A stretch of DNA of 64,000 nt, from NCBI GenBank assembly GCA_033296885.1, contig MU863942.1:62001-126000 (forward strand), in the 5' to 3' direction. Both the position numbers and the translations under genes were made by a program. The stretch comes from Triangularia verruculosa (Eukaryota; Ascomycota; Sordariomycetes; Sordariales; Podosporaceae). The first letter of the stretch is position 1. Each line of letters opens with the position of its first letter. The notes beneath the pieces were generated by a model. That model was not told where the DNA came from and made no database searches. It worked only from the letters and a program-made list of their open reading frames with translations. This document shows positions 1-12,565 of this stretch, one piece after another.

Positions 1-3000
1 TGGCACACCTGGCAGACGTCGACAGCATCGGGGTTCAGCAGGTTGGCAGCAGTTCCGTAACCCTCCTCGAGATAAGTGCTTAGGTACTCGCCGCAGGTGG
101 TGCCGTTGGGTGGGTTGAATCTGGCCACCTCGTGCGGGTTGCAGTTGATGGGCCAGTCCCACGCGGCAAAAACCAACATGGACCCCATGAGATAATTGAA
201 CGGGTTGAGGTAGTAGATCCAGTACCTCCAAAAGACCTGAATCTGCGTGTAGGGGACCAGGACACCGCAGAAAGCGACCAAGACACCAATGACGAACGGA
301 TTGGCGAGGGTGGCGAAGACGGCATTTGGGGCATAAGCTGCAATGAACTGGCCCACGCCCGTGTAAACAAACTCGTACATGAGCATGACAAACAGTATCG
401 CGCCGGCACGGTTGGAAGAAGTAGGGAAACCGACAGTGTAATACCAGCAAAAGTAGTACAGGACTCCGCAAATCATGAGGTACGGAATCTCGGATGTGAT
501 CAAGCCGGTGACGAAGGCGATCCAGGAGTACATCTTGCTCTTCTTCTCGCGGGCTTCGAAGATGTTGCGGCGGTCGATGAACAGAGGTTGCAACTGGGCA
601 ATGACACCCGGAGCGACGAAGATGAACTGGAAAATGGTGAAAAGAATCATCTGCATGTCCGAAATGTCGTCGCCAATCATCCAGAAACTGAAACCGTTGA
701 GGAGGCCGGCCGACACGTGCAACATGATCTTGTTGTTGACGTAGTTTTGGTTGCGGTACAGGGCGATGTTCATGCGCTTTGTGACGATCTTGGTCTGCTC
801 CAAAAGGGGCGTGGCAAACTCGCGGCCGTCATCCACATAGCCAGCGGGCTTAGAAGCAGCCTCGGCAATGATTTCATCCAGCTCCTTGACGACCTGGCTG
901 TGCTCGGGGGACGAAAGCCAAACCTCGTTCCAATCACGGCCTTGAGAGAGATGACCGGAGACCACATCAATCATGTGCTCAGCAGGGTTGGCATCCTTCG
1001 GGCAGGGGGCTCCGTAACGGGCAAAATAGTTCTTGATAGTAGCGGCGTTGTCACCAATGTCACCGAAGTAGACCGTTTTTCCACCGCGTTGCAAGAGAAG
1101 TAAGGTGTCGAACTGGGCAAAGAGCTGAGCAGAGGGCTGATGAATCGTGACCAAAACGGCCTGACCAACATCGGCGAGTTTGCGAAGGAAGCGGACCGTG
1201 TTGTAAGCAGACTGGCCGTCAAGACCGGAGGTGGGCTCATCCAAGAAGATCAGGATCGAAGGCTTAGCGACGAGCTCGACTCCAATAGTGACGCGCTTGC
1301 GCTGTTCCACAGACAGACCCATACCGACGCGGCCGATCAAGGTGTCGGCCAAGTCGTGCAACTCGAGAAGATCAATGATGGTGTCGACGTAGCGGAGCTT
1401 TTCCTCACGGGGGACCTCGCGAGGTTGCCGCAAAAGGGCGCTGAACTCAAGGGCCTCCCGGACTGTAGCATACGGCTCATGCACATCAAGCTGCTCGCAA
1501 TAACCGGCATTTCTCTGGAAAGAAACAGGAAGATCGCGGCCGTCGACCATGATGCTTCCCTTGATCACACCGTCCGTTTTTCTTTGGGCGAGGACATCCA
1601 AGAGAGTGGTCTTGCCAGCACCAGAGGAACCCATCAGAGCACCCAACATGCCAGGTTTGACCCATCCCTGAATATTGTCCAAGAGCTGGCGGTCACCGTC
1701 CGGAGTAGAAACAGTGTAGCAGAGATCCTTCCATGTGAATACGGAAGTGTTCCGGACGAGCTCGCCATCCTGCTTCTGTATCTCGGCATCAGCGCCCTTG
1801 ACGGCCAGTGTCTCGTCGGTCTCACTGCCAGAGAAGCCACCCTTTTCGCCGACCGCAGCTTCTTCGTCACTCGCCTTGTTCTTTTGGGCTCCGTGAGATC
1901 CAGCCTTGGACTTTTCCCTGGGAATCAACAAAGACGGACCGCCCTCAGACGCAGACCTCCAATGAGTGGTTGCCAGAACCGTGATGGCGACAAACAAGAC
2001 CCAGTAAGCCCAGATGATCCCAAAGTTCCTCCAGATATGGCCACTACCGTACTCCAGCGAGCTGAGGTAGTCGTCGCCGAGAACATAGCTCCGGCCTGGT
2101 ACGGCGCCACCGACACCAGCACACGCCTGCTGGCCAACTTCAACGTCCATGTATCCTGGACCAGTGGGGACGAGGTTTGGCCCGACGCAAGGGATGACCC
2201 GGCCCTTGAACTCATTGGAGAGAAGAGCGTCGAAGGCGTAAGCCAAGGGATTAAGCCAGAAGATCCAGCCGAACCAGGGGTGCATTTTGGGTCGAACAAT
2301 CATGTAGCCCGTGTACATGACGAGCAGCTTGACGGCGAGACCCGAGATCTTGGAGGCGGCGTCGAAGTTTGAGAAGGCAGCTCCGATCATGCGGAAACAA
2401 GCAGTCATACACTGGACAAACCATCTTGTTAGCAATGCTAAAGGAAGCAGAGCAGGGTAGTAGAAGCAGACATACCATTGAGGTGGCAAAGACAACAATC
2501 CAGTAAGTAAACCAGCCGCCAGCCGTCATGGTGAGGCCGACCATGAAGTACTGAACAATGGCAAAGATGAAGACCTGGAATAGCAAGACCGGAATGTCGG
2601 CGGTGACTTGAGCGATACAGAAAGCGGCGGGGTGGAAATAGGCAAAGGCTTTGTGCTTTGCCAGCACAGGGCGACCGTGGAAGGAGTCGGTAACCTCAGA
2701 CATGGACAGCAAGCAGTTGTGAAGAAGGGCGAAGAACAAGGCACCTCCCTTGAGGAAGATGCCGTCCGATGTGTCGGGAGCGTTGTAGAAAAGAGAACCG
2801 GAAATCAGCGCCTGTGCCAATGTCGAGCCTTGCTTGATGGCAATGGTTGCCTTGTCACCCCAGATAATCTGATATTGTCGGATGATGCAGGCAAGGACTT
2901 GCTGGGGGAAAGAAACGGTCAGAGGGCTGTTGTTAGGGAGGTGGCTGTCCCTCTCGGCTGCGACGCCGCCCTGGAACAGCTTGGTCCTTTCCTTGGCCTC

Positions 3001-4208
3001 CTCTGTTTCGGGGTAGTTGTACTCGGTGATCATCTTCTGATAGATGGGGGACTTTTCGTACTCGCTTCTGAGCTGGTCGGCGTTGCGGGGGAAAGTCTTT
3101 TCGAACCCAGGGGCAATCAAGCGTTCGGTAGGGACCGTGACACCGGTGAGGTAATCGGCCACATTGGCGCCATCGCGGCAAACAAAGCCAAGCTTCTCCA
3201 TAAAGGGGCGAGCCTCCTTCATGGGACCGTAATAGACCTCCTTTCCGGCATCGAGGACGAGGGCCTTGTCGAAGAGGTCGTAGATGCCGTTGCCCGCTTG
3301 ATACAGCGTGACGATGGATGCCAACCCGAGGACGTCGGTCAGGGCGCGAATGGCTTTGGCGTAGTCCAAAGCTCTGTTGTGTTTTGCTGTCAGCTGGTAT
3401 TCCGGGATTTTAGTTGCGAGTGACGAAAACACGGGACTTACGTGCTAGCATCAAGACCTCTGGTACTGTTATCCCAGCAAAAAACGCTCCCCCTTGTGGC
3501 CAAGGTCTCGATGATCGAAACTCTCTTTCTCTCGCCTCCAGAAACGCCTCTTACAAACTCGTTGCCAACCTTGGTGCCTCGGGTGTGTGTGATACTCATG
3601 CTCTCGAGCAAAAACTCCATCATTTCCTGTCTGTACTCCTCCTTGGACCGCACCCCATCAGGCAGCTTGAAGGGGATCTTGAGCCGAGTAGCAAAATCCA
3701 TCGTCTGCCCCACGGTGAGAGAAGGAAAGAACAGCTCCTCCTCGGTGTTCATGACAATCTGACCGCGGTACTTCTGTGCTTCCGAGGCATCCATGCTGCC
3801 GTATTTGACATCTCCCTCCACATTCTTATAGGCCTTTCGGTTGTTGGCAATCATGTTCAACAAGGTCGTGCAACCCGAGCCCGGGCGGCCCAATACCAAG
3901 AGCATTTCTCCTGGCTTGACGCAGCCATGAGTCTTGTCCAGGATGGTCTTGAGAGGTGGCTTGTGGCGGGCCTCTTGGATCTTCTTCGGAATGTTGAACT
4001 GGGAGATGACGTTCTCGTGGATGGCGGCGTCGGAGGAGATGGCGCTGACTGTGAGATCCTTCCAGGTGACACCGAGTTCTCTCAGGGGAATACCAGAGCG
4101 ACTGTCGCGCTCACGGATGGCGTCGACCTTGTGCTTGAGTTTCCATGCGTGGACTTCTGACGAAGAGGCGATGGAAGCTCCATCGGTTCTGTCTGGAGCC
4201 GTCTCCAT
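1..4208 (-). CDS. PDR-type (ABCG) multidrug ABC transporter, C-terminus cut off by window edge
   Basis: This is a full-size fungal PDR/CDR efflux pump of the plasma membrane, which exports drugs and other hydrophobic compounds using ATP. The order is NBD-TMD-NBD-TMD. NBD1 has the Walker A GRPGSGCTT near residues 107-115, with the Cys in place of Lys that is typical of this family, then signature VSGGERKRV (about 222-230) and the degenerate Walker B FCWDNSTRGLD. NBD2 has a canonical GSSGAGKTT near residue 810, the diverged signature LSVEQRKR, and LIFLDEPTSGLD. Introns are 3374-3441 and 2412-2475, with GTAAGT and GTATGT donors. The start METAPDRTDG (4208) is preferred; an in-frame ATG at 4292 would add 28 residues. 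The N-terminal region is short for a PDR pump. The reading frame is still open at base 1 after LLNPDAVDVCQVC, so roughly the last membrane span is missing. It is divergent from a Zn2Cys6 regulator that could control it (inference). Confidence 0.96.
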
Positions 4209-5331
4209 GATGACTTGCCGGTGACGGGTTGAGGGGGACCAGTACGATGGGATGGAGGACCAGAAGGGAGCTAGAGCCAAGCAACGAGGCACTGGAGGCT
4301 ATTTAATCGATCTGTTTCTGGTCTCGATTTCTTCATCGCTGCCAACTTCGGCATCGGCATCGGCAGGGCGGCCAGGCCAACGCCGTGATGGGTGGAGGAG
4401 GTGGATGCCAACATCTCCACCATGTCCCTGAATCACGAAGTCGGTGACGGCCTGATCCCAGCGGATCACTGTGATGTCTTGACGTGAAGTGGACACCTCA
4501 ACGGATGTTCTTGCACTGGGTTATCGACCTTGAGGATGGAACCGCTTAGTCACATTGCTGGAGAACTGTTAGCTGGATGTGTGTCAATATCGAGATGGAA
4601 AACCGGGCATACCAAAATCCTGAACCTCCCGGGCGTTGCTGGCAAGAAATGAGGGCTCATAGTGCCCAAGTGTTGACGTAGTGCCAGTTCTGGAAGCCCG
4701 AAGATCGCGACAAACGAGACCAAGACGGGCCAGGGGCGTTGGGGGGATACGTGGGCCGTGAATCGATGCTCGGCATCGCGAGACAAGGCCGCAGGGACCA
4801 GGAAGCGACTGGGAAGTCTTTGCGAACCCACTAAGTGACGGGGTTCGGACGGTAAATGCTTTGCCTGCCGATGATTTCGGGGGGCGATAAGACGGGACGG
4901 AGATAACGAGGTCGAATCCCGGCCCCGGTGCTTTGAAATCTGGCTCGGGCTGTTCGGAACAAGGCGGCTCCATCTTCATGGAAGAAAATGCTTCCATGGA
5001 AATTCCATCATGGCGGGGTTTGTCGTCTTGGTGCTTGGTGCTTGGCACCCGACGGCACATGCCGCTTCCGCGGGGGCACGGGCGTGGTTTCTGGCAACCA
5101 GCGACAGGGCAGGCGGTGAGATGCAACGTGAATCCAGCTTGAGAGCCTGACAGTTTTGATGAACAGGAACCTGGACTGTCGAGTCGAGTCGAGTCGAGTC
5201 GAGCCCAGCCGTGAGGAGCCCCGATAGGTTGTCTTTTTGGGTCCGACACTGTGACACTTTTAGGCTGACAGCTGCCATGTCTCATTTCCACTGATTGACA
5301 CCGCCCGCCGTTCCCGTCCCCGTTCCGCGCT
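4209..5331. other. Intergenic, shared divergent promoter region of the ABC transporter and the Zn2Cys6 gene
   Basis: No gene is seen. The stretch separates two divergent starts, so it must hold both promoters. It contains a GTCGA pentanucleotide tandem repeat (5178-5202). Long open frames here have composition unlike the neighbouring coding sequences and no recognisable domain. Confidence 0.6.
5178..5202. repeat. Five tandem copies of GTCGA
   Basis: Five exact consecutive copies of the pentamer GTCGA lie about 130 bp upstream of the Zn2Cys6 start. It is probably a simple microsatellite. Confidence 0.9.
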
Positions 5332-7593
5332 TTGTCAGCGGCCAAATTTCAGACCATGAGGTATGCAGCCCCGACCTGCACCCAGCACCACACCCCGTTG
5401 CTGACTGTACATGCCCTCGGGTCCAGGAAACGAGCCTGTGATGCGTGCCATAAAAGAAAGGTGTGTTGTGCCGGTGTTCCTTGGGCCGTGCTGTCAACTG
5501 GCTCCGTTTGCTGACTGTGTGCCATCGCCTTTCTTTTATCTAGATTCAATGTGAACCCGCCCACCCGTCCTGCGACTGGTGTAAACACCATGGCCTTGAG
5601 TGCACCTTTGATCGTGAGATTCGCCCGAGGAAGAGGGGCGTGTCCAAAAAGCCATCAAGGTCCGTCCGTCATGATCAGGTAGATGCTCTTGCTCACCTCT
5701 CAACACAATGCTGACCGTCCTGTCGGTGAAGTGCGAAATTAAGTAGGCCGAGTCCAAATGCGTCTGAAGAGACCCTGACCCACAAGCTACAGCGGCTCGA
5801 GGCTTTGTTTACAGACTCTTTAAACACCACGAACCGGGCCGGGACCCCGTTCGGGCGCATGTCCGGACCGCCGTCAGCTTCAACCAATGCCTTCTCTCCG
5901 TCTCAGGACCCGGGAAGCCAGGCCTCACCATCACCTGTATTCGGCTCCAGATCTTCTTTCGGTAAGCTTCACTTCGCCGGCTACCATCTTGGCGAGATAA
6001 GCTCGTACAGCGGCGTTCCGCATTTCTCCCTCGCGGGCCGGGAGTGGATTTGCTCCCGCTCCGGCCAAGTTCCCGTCTTTCCCACCGTGTGGGACAATGA
6101 CGAGGTTGATCACGGCGCGCCGCAGCTGGACAAGGAAGATGTGCTGCCACCTGTAGACGAGCCATCCCTGCCGGACAGGGCTGTGACGGATCAATATCTC
6201 GCCTTCTTCAGCACCTCACATTTTCGGCTGGTCTTTCCCGTGCTGGACACTGTCCTTTTCCGGAAAATTGTAGACACTGCCTACGGCTTGGGAACCTCAG
6301 TTTCCCATGAGTTTGTGGCTGCCAAAACTTGTGTCTTTGCCTTTCTATGCATGGTTACCTTATTTGTTGGGCCCGAGTCGCCGGTTGTGCCACCAGTGGA
6401 CGGGGACGTCATGGCTGCAAAGGCTCAGCACTTGCTACCCGCTGCGCTGCGCGGCGATTTTACTTTGACCAGTCTGCAGACCATGATTATGTTGGTCAGT
6501 ATTCACTCTTAGTGCCTTGTGGTACGAGCTCTCGTCCCTGCTAACGGCTCGCCAGACCATGTATCAGCTTTTTGCCGGCCGCGTTCAATCCTCCCTCATC
6601 TGTCTCTCTCTCGCCTGCCGCATCATGTTCATGCTAGGTGCGCACACCCTTGCGAACCCTTGGTCTTCATCTTCGCCGGAGGCGAGGGCACCCAAGCTTC
6701 TCCGGAGGCTGTTTTGGTTGACTTACAACTTTGACAAAGAACTATCTCTGCGAACGGGTCAGCCTCCCTGCATCCCGGACGAGCACTGCGACCTGTCACT
6801 GCCACCCAACTATGCGCAGACCCAGTACCTTGACAGGTCTATGCAGATTGATCTCGACGATGAGACCATGATTCCAACCTTACCTGGCGACTTGGGATTG
6901 ACACTTATCAAGTCAAAGACCTGCCAGCTGCTCTACTCGGCCGAGGCACTGCGAAAGACAGATGCCGAGCTGCTGCGAAACATTCGAGAACTGGACGATG
7001 AGCTGGAGAAGTGGCGACTGTCTGTACCGCTCAAACACAGGCCCGCTCTCTCAATCTCCCGCGACGTGGGGGTCAACCAAGCCCTGAGCGAAGCGCACGA
7101 CAGCGTACGGACCATTGTCATTAACTTTGAATATCATTATCTGATAGCCACCATCCACAGGGCAACAGGGCGATGCCGGGCTTGGGGCCCTCACAACGGG
7201 CCGGTGCCTGGCGAGGAGATGAAAGGTGTCAGCTCCAGTTTGGCTCTGAGTGTGGAAGCGAGCCGCTCAACGTTGCTGTTCCTGAGAAGTGCTCTTCCCG
7301 TGCTGTTGGCCCCCGAGGTGTTCTGCATGATGCTCTTCTACCCCATGTCGGCAGTTCTTACCATCTTTTGCAGCATCTTGCTCGACCCTCTTGGACCTCA
7401 AGCAGCGGATGACGTGGTGTTGTTGAATTCGGCGCCCGAAATGATCAAGAATATGAGGATAAAGCAGATTGCTAAAAACGAGATGCTGCAGTTGAAGCTA
7501 GTGGAGGAGTTCATCACCGAGCTTTCCAGGCTCAGCCAGTGTGCTATTGTGGAGGCGGTTAGAAAGCAGGGAGTCATGGATACGAATGGGTGA
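5332..7593 (+). CDS. Zn2Cys6 fungal-specific transcription factor with MHR domain
   Basis: This is a nuclear regulator of about 676 residues. The N-terminus carries a binuclear zinc cluster of spacing CX2CX6CX6CX2CX6C, beginning ACDACHKRK and ending HHGLECTF. A basic stretch (RPRKRGVSKK) and a short predicted dimerisation coil (ETLTHKLQRLEALF) follow. The central/C-terminal fungal_trans (MHR) region is recognisable by RRLFWLTYNFDKELSLRTG. Introns inferred: 5461-5543 (splits the zinc cluster after HKRK), 5660-5746 (donor GTCCGT, weaker; chosen because it restores frame) and 6495-6555. A second in-frame ATG at 5356 could be the start. The target genes are not deducible. The divergent ABC pump is the obvious candidate. 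Confidence 0.92.
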
Positions 7594-7696
7594 GAGTACG
7601 AGTCTTGGCAGGCCCAAGATGTGCCTCATTTATATTACAACACAAATCTACTGTCGTATGTAATTCTGCGGCATCTCCTCGCTTTCATCCATGCCA

Positions 7697-9292
7697 TCAA
7701 TAATGTCTCTCGGTACTAGGAGGCACCCAGTCAGGCACCACGCAAGGATGCGCCTTTGCCCAACTCTTGATGCGAGCCGTGATCCACCCGCTGGTATATA
7801 TGAAGCTCTCTTCTCCACCATCCTTTTTTGCTATCGTCTCAGGCTGCTTTGCGTGTCCCAGCGTGACAAAAGGCATCAAAACACATTTTCTCATATGTTT
7901 ACCGTTCCAGTGGTATTGCAGACAGCTCGTGGCGTTCTCACAGGCCTCGCGACACTTTTCCACACTGTCGACATACACATCCCTTCCGCGCGCCAGCCGG
8001 TCCCAGTTTGTATTGTCCCAGTTGTCCCTCTGCTCGGCCTCTTCGATCTCTGGGAGGAAGAAACCTTCGTAGAGATCGGCGTACATCAACGGCCGACCTA
8101 GCTTTCTGCTTCCGAATTCCCACCTCCAAAGCCGAACCATGTCTTGTGGGCTCAGCTTGTGCATGGTGACAAAGCTTTGGCACCACAGCCTGTCGGTGTA
8201 TGGTAACGAGTGCAGCGCATAGGTATTAAACAGCGGAAAGAACCCGCTGATTTTGATCCCAGCAAGCCACAGGACCCAGCCCAGAATAGCATCGCCACAA
8301 GGGTCGGTCCTCACAGTGTTGATATGTTTCAAGAGAAAAGGCTCTTCCGTCCACACGCCGCTTTCTCGCGACGAGGCTCTCTTTTCAAACAAGACTCTCA
8401 TTGCGCCTCGCGACAGAACATAACCCGGACCTCCATTGGCGAACCAGGATTCCTCGTCTGTCTTTGGATCACGCCGGCCCGGGCTCGGGCTGCCCATATA
8501 GAGCGGCCTGTCCGGATCGAGCGTCGACAGAAAGCGAAAGAGGTTGTCCCACGAAACGTACGTGTCGCTTTCGTAGAAAACATACCAGTCCTTGTTCTTC
8601 TTCTCCGTCCAAGCCCGCTCCACCTGCGGGAGGAATTTGTATCTATCCAATCTCCAACCTGTCCTCTTGTTCTTCCTCGTCGGGTCGTTCTCGGCCGTCA
8701 GATTTCCGGCTCGATAAAGATCGTGCATTGCCTCGTATGCAGCAAAGTCGGGCTCAGGCACGGCCTCGGGGGAGTCGTTGGTAAGCCTGTACCTTTGCGG
8801 AAGGTTGTAGAGTATGTCTATCGCTTCATGACCGTTGGGCAGGGTTTCGGGGAGGTCGGAGACGATCAAAAGATCGGCTGGTTGGAAGCACGAGGAGACG
8901 CTGTTGAGCTGAGCGTTGATCATCTCGCGGTTCTCACCGTGGCCCATCTTTAAGACGGGCTGAATATGTTTTCCCATCAGATGATGTGGGAAAGAAGCGC
9001 AAAGGTCATTGGCAGACAACTTCTGGACCGTCTCGGCGGGGAAGGACACAGGCGCAAAGGCCGTTGTCGTGTCATAGGGATAGAAAGTTGAGTCCCGATG
9101 CCTGCCATGTCTTGTCCTATCCAATATTTGTGATAGCCATCGGTCATGCTGTTTCGACCAGGCGAAAAGACCCAAAGATAAGATAAAACTGAGAACAAGA
9201 ACAGAAATGCGGGCTAGGCGCTTGTTGAGCTTGAGGCTGGAGGAAGGGTGTGCAGCTACCGCGGCAGCACGCTTCAACGACAGCGCCTGCAT
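7697..9292 (-). CDS. Fringe-like (GT31/DUF604-type) type II membrane glycosyltransferase with C-terminal apple-like segment
   Basis: An intronless gene of 531 residues. The N-terminus is cytosolic and basic, followed by one membrane anchor (about residues 26-45, ARISVLVLSFILSLGLFAW), which gives Golgi type II topology. The catalytic part shows the DXD-like metal site in WYVFYESDTYVSWDN and the acceptor-loop motif WFANGGPGYVLSRGAM, both typical of fungal fringe/DUF604 proteins. The last ~100 residues contain four Cys in a PAN/apple-like pattern (DSVEKCREACENATSCLQYH, then KCVL). The donor sugar and substrate cannot be read from the sequence. Its stop lies about 100 bp from the stop of the convergent Zn2Cys6 gene. 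Confidence 0.88.
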   Translation of the reverse strand: MQALSLKRAAAVAAHPSSSLKLNKRLARISVLVLSFILSLGLFAWSKQHDRWLSQILDRTRHGRHRDSTFYPYDTTTAFAPVSFPAETVQKLSANDLCASFPHHLMGKHIQPVLKMGHGENREMINAQLNSVSSCFQPADLLIVSDLPETLPNGHEAIDILYNLPQRYRLTNDSPEAVPEPDFAAYEAMHDLYRAGNLTAENDPTRKNKRTGWRLDRYKFLPQVERAWTEKKNKDWYVFYESDTYVSWDNLFRFLSTLDPDRPLYMGSPSPGRRDPKTDEESWFANGGPGYVLSRGAMRVLFEKRASSRESGVWTEEPFLLKHINTVRTDPCGDAILGWVLWLAGIKISGFFPLFNTYALHSLPYTDRLWCQSFVTMHKLSPQDMVRLWRWEFGSRKLGRPLMYADLYEGFFLPEIEEAEQRDNWDNTNWDRLARGRDVYVDSVEKCREACENATSCLQYHWNGKHMRKCVLMPFVTLGHAKQPETIAKKDGGEESFIYTSGWITARIKSWAKAHPCVVPDWVPPSTERHY

Positions 9293-12200
9293 GACTTTTG
9301 TATGTAAAGACGCATGAAGAACTTCCGGAAACCGTCGAAAACGATGTCAAAATTTGATGAAGACGATGAAGCTTCTGTGCTCCACGCCAAGAACAGGGTT
9401 TGCCGCTCGAAGGATTCCATCTAGAAAAAGATGACGCGGTCGACATGCATCAGCCTAGTGTTACATCTGCCATGCATGCAGCCATGCGGCCCAGCCAACT
9501 GATTAGTCCCTTTCAAGGAAACGCTGCCGTTTTTGATTGCGGGCATGTTCCATTGAGAGCGTTATGGTCTTCCGTTGGTTGGACCGGCTCGCATCTGCCG
9601 CAGGAATCGGTTGGCTGTGTGTGCTGGTGCCCTGGTCTGACGTGAATTCTAACAGAATAGGCAACCATAAGCTAACCAAGTTGGCGTTCAATTCGCTAAG
9701 CTGGTTCACCAGTTACCATGATGTAGGTACGTACCTGAAGTATGAGGAGAGAGATATCTTGGCGGGTTGACATGCGAGAGGCGTGTTGGTGTTTTCTCCC
9801 GGACCAGCGGCTAATTGGCAAACTTGACAAGAGAAACAAGTGTGCCAAGCTATAATTCTTCGGAAGATATTCGTGATACTACAATACCTAGAAAATCCAG
9901 CATTTGTTTGTGACGCTTCACCTCCTGGGACATATTACAGCGACTACCTACCTGAGGTAGGCAATAACTATCATTGATTACCTAGGTTGGTAGGTTCACA
10001 ACGCACGTTGCGGGCGGTGAAAATAGATACTACTTCGGAAGCTAAATACCTATATACTTTGAAAGACAGTAAGTAGACCTTGGAAGATAGGTAGTTTGCA
10101 CCAGAGCATCATTTCGCCGGAAGGTGATTCGCATGCCCCCAACATCTCCGTGAAGTTTTGGACGGATGATCATACAGATGAACTCAAATTCTACATTACC
10201 TGTTGATGAGAGGCAATTACATCCTCTAAGATTGACGATCATAGACGTTACACTGGTTTTTCTGTGATATAAAGAAACTGCGTGTTGTAAACAACCATGT
10301 ATCAGGGGGATTCAGGGGCAATGGACCCACAACTTGAGACCGCAAGTCTTCTGACAAACAACTGTGTCCTAGCACCCTCGAAGCACCCGAACTCTTGGGG
10401 AAAACACCCACCTGCAAAAGATATCGTAAGAGATACTGCCTCTTCCGAGTTCTTCTAGCATATGCCGCCCTGCAATGGGACATGACTTGCATCAACAGGG
10501 AGCGCCGTGATCTGCCCCCGCAGCGGCAGCTACATTAGTTTGAGTGTCTAATCCCCAAAGAGCAAGAATCTATCTGCAAGCTAGCCTGAAGATGATTCCG
10601 CAGTGGGGAGATTGCGTGATCGCTTTGCAGCCATCATCGACACGTGGTTGAACTGAGCCAATCTCGGGGCGTTGTTTACAGATTCGATGGAGTCAAGCTG
10701 TGGCTCTGGGGCATGATGACTGCCACAAGCTGGTCCATTTCGCAATTGCGTCATCCGCTAGCCTGCCGGCATTGCGAACGTCGGACATGAAGTTTCCGCC
10801 ATGGCTGGTTACCCTGGTATTGACTAGTGAGAGCCGTCCCCTTTCTATAAAATGATGGCAGCAAGCTCCTGTGATTTCGACGCTGGACAAATCTTCAACT
10901 CGAACTCCACTGAAACCGAGTTGTACATCTTTTGAGCGAGCAGCTGGTCTGATATCGAACAGGTTTGTCCGCCTCAGTGATTCTGGCCTTATTTCTGTTG
11001 AAATCTGCTGACTTCCAGTCGTTCAGTATGCCAAGGTATCAATCAGCCTTGAGCAAGCCATTTCATGTCAACCTCGACGCAGCAGTCTATCAGAGACAAC
11101 ATGCTACCTACCTGATTCGCCAAACACCACGATGTCGAGCATTATCTTTTCAACGCCATGGCAAGTGCCGCGTCTAACAGGCGCGGCCACTGCTCGTAAA
11201 CAACTGTCTGCTTGACAGGACTCAACAGCCACATGCTGGCTCCGCGATCGCAACGAAGAAGCCTCCACCTACAACATTTGAGAACGAAGTGGAGACTGCA
11301 AGACGGCACCGACATCCGAGGTCGGAGACAGAACAGCAATGCGAAGAACTGAGGGACTCACAAGACCGAACAATCTCCAAAAGGCCACATCATGGTCCTT
11401 CCATGTCGGCACAAGTCTTGGCCTGGGTGAGCGGAGTCTGGAGTGGTTTGCGACGATGCACTCCGGCTTTCCCCATGGGCGGTGTTGGTGGTGATTACAC
11501 ATGGGGCCCATAAGAGCTTGCTGTCACCGCTAGTCTGGGGCTGGGGTGTTGAAGACCAGAGCTTGGGGTATTGTCGAACAAGAGGCCGGGGAGATGTTCA
11601 TGCTGTGTGCGAATCATCTCCACCGAGACCAAGGAGCCCGGCAGGCTGCAGCTTGCATGCGAAGGAACACCGGACAGTTCAGGACGACCAGAGCGAAGGA
11701 GCCCATCGGAGATGATGATGAGGATGTCATCTGACATTTTAACGACATCGAGGGACTTGATGGCACGACGAGGAGCAAGGGCAATGAGCCGCGGCAAGGC
11801 GAAGACGTATGACGGCCACCATGAGAACGACATGTCGACCTGCCTCTTTGGAGGAACCCCTGAAATGTCGCCATCGACGTTATTGAATAGCTTCATTAGC
11901 ACCCGACATCGTCGAACCGAGCAGATGGCGCAAAGTGGAGCACGAATGGCAGAGCCAAAGACGCCGCCGCATTCAAGCGTGCTGATGCAGAGACGGACTT
12001 TTAAGCTCCCGCAGCCGGTGGCATGGTAGCGTCCTCGGCCCGGCCAGACTTGCAGAAACCGGCGACTGAAAACATGGGTTTGGGTTCTCGGGCTGAGCGG
12101 CCGACCACTTCTGGAAGACGTCGGGAAGGAGGATAAAAAATTTTCGTGGTTGGGGCCATGACGCCAAATCACGACATCGCCCGTCGCGGATACCATGACG

Positions 12201-12565
12201 TACAATTAGGGTTGGAACCAGTGAGAGAGGCTTAACAGTCCAAAATGTGCCCACCCAGCGTGTTCCATAAAGCCAGGGATCCGCCGTTGTGGGATGCAAA
12301 ACTGACTTGATCTCCTGCCTCTTTGGCTCTAGGTCCCCGGTGACGAGCGAAGCCCAGCAACAAGTGGCAACAGATCGCAAAGGTCCATCCCTGTGGTGCC
12401 ATGCCGAGACACGGACCATCCGCTGCCATCTGAACTCCTGGACGTCGGTGACAGCAATAAATAAAACCGCGAGCTTCAACCAGACGAACTGCTGTTCCTC
12501 TGCATCACCACCGCTCTGTTGCAACCCCAAACGAACGCGCCCATCAAACAGGGCCACTCAGCACC
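9293..12565. other. Gene-poor stretch of 3.3 kb
   Basis: No coding region can be supported. Open frames on both strands reach 236 codons (minus strand, 11495-12205) but are of low-complexity, frame-shadow character, and no splice-joined product is recognisable. It contains CTAGGT/ACCTAC-type motifs around 9720-9990 and a TATA-like TATAAAA near 10845 without a clear gene behind it. Confidence 0.5.

Noticed and set aside
132..2372. Long plus-strand open frames opposite the ABC transporter (323 and 410 codons), and others at 2608-4160
   Set aside because: They lie antisense to a frame with complete Walker, signature and membrane features. They have no domain and are codon-bias shadows.
4584..5345. 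Minus-strand 253-codon frame between the ABC and Zn2Cys6 genes
   Set aside because: Low-complexity Ser/Pro/Arg composition, includes the GTCGA repeat in translation (DSTRLDS), and shows no family similarity.
11495..12557. Overlapping minus-strand frames of 236 and 194 codons in the 9.3-12.6 kb desert
   Set aside because: No recognisable domain, no splice-joined continuation, and amino acid composition typical of random frames.
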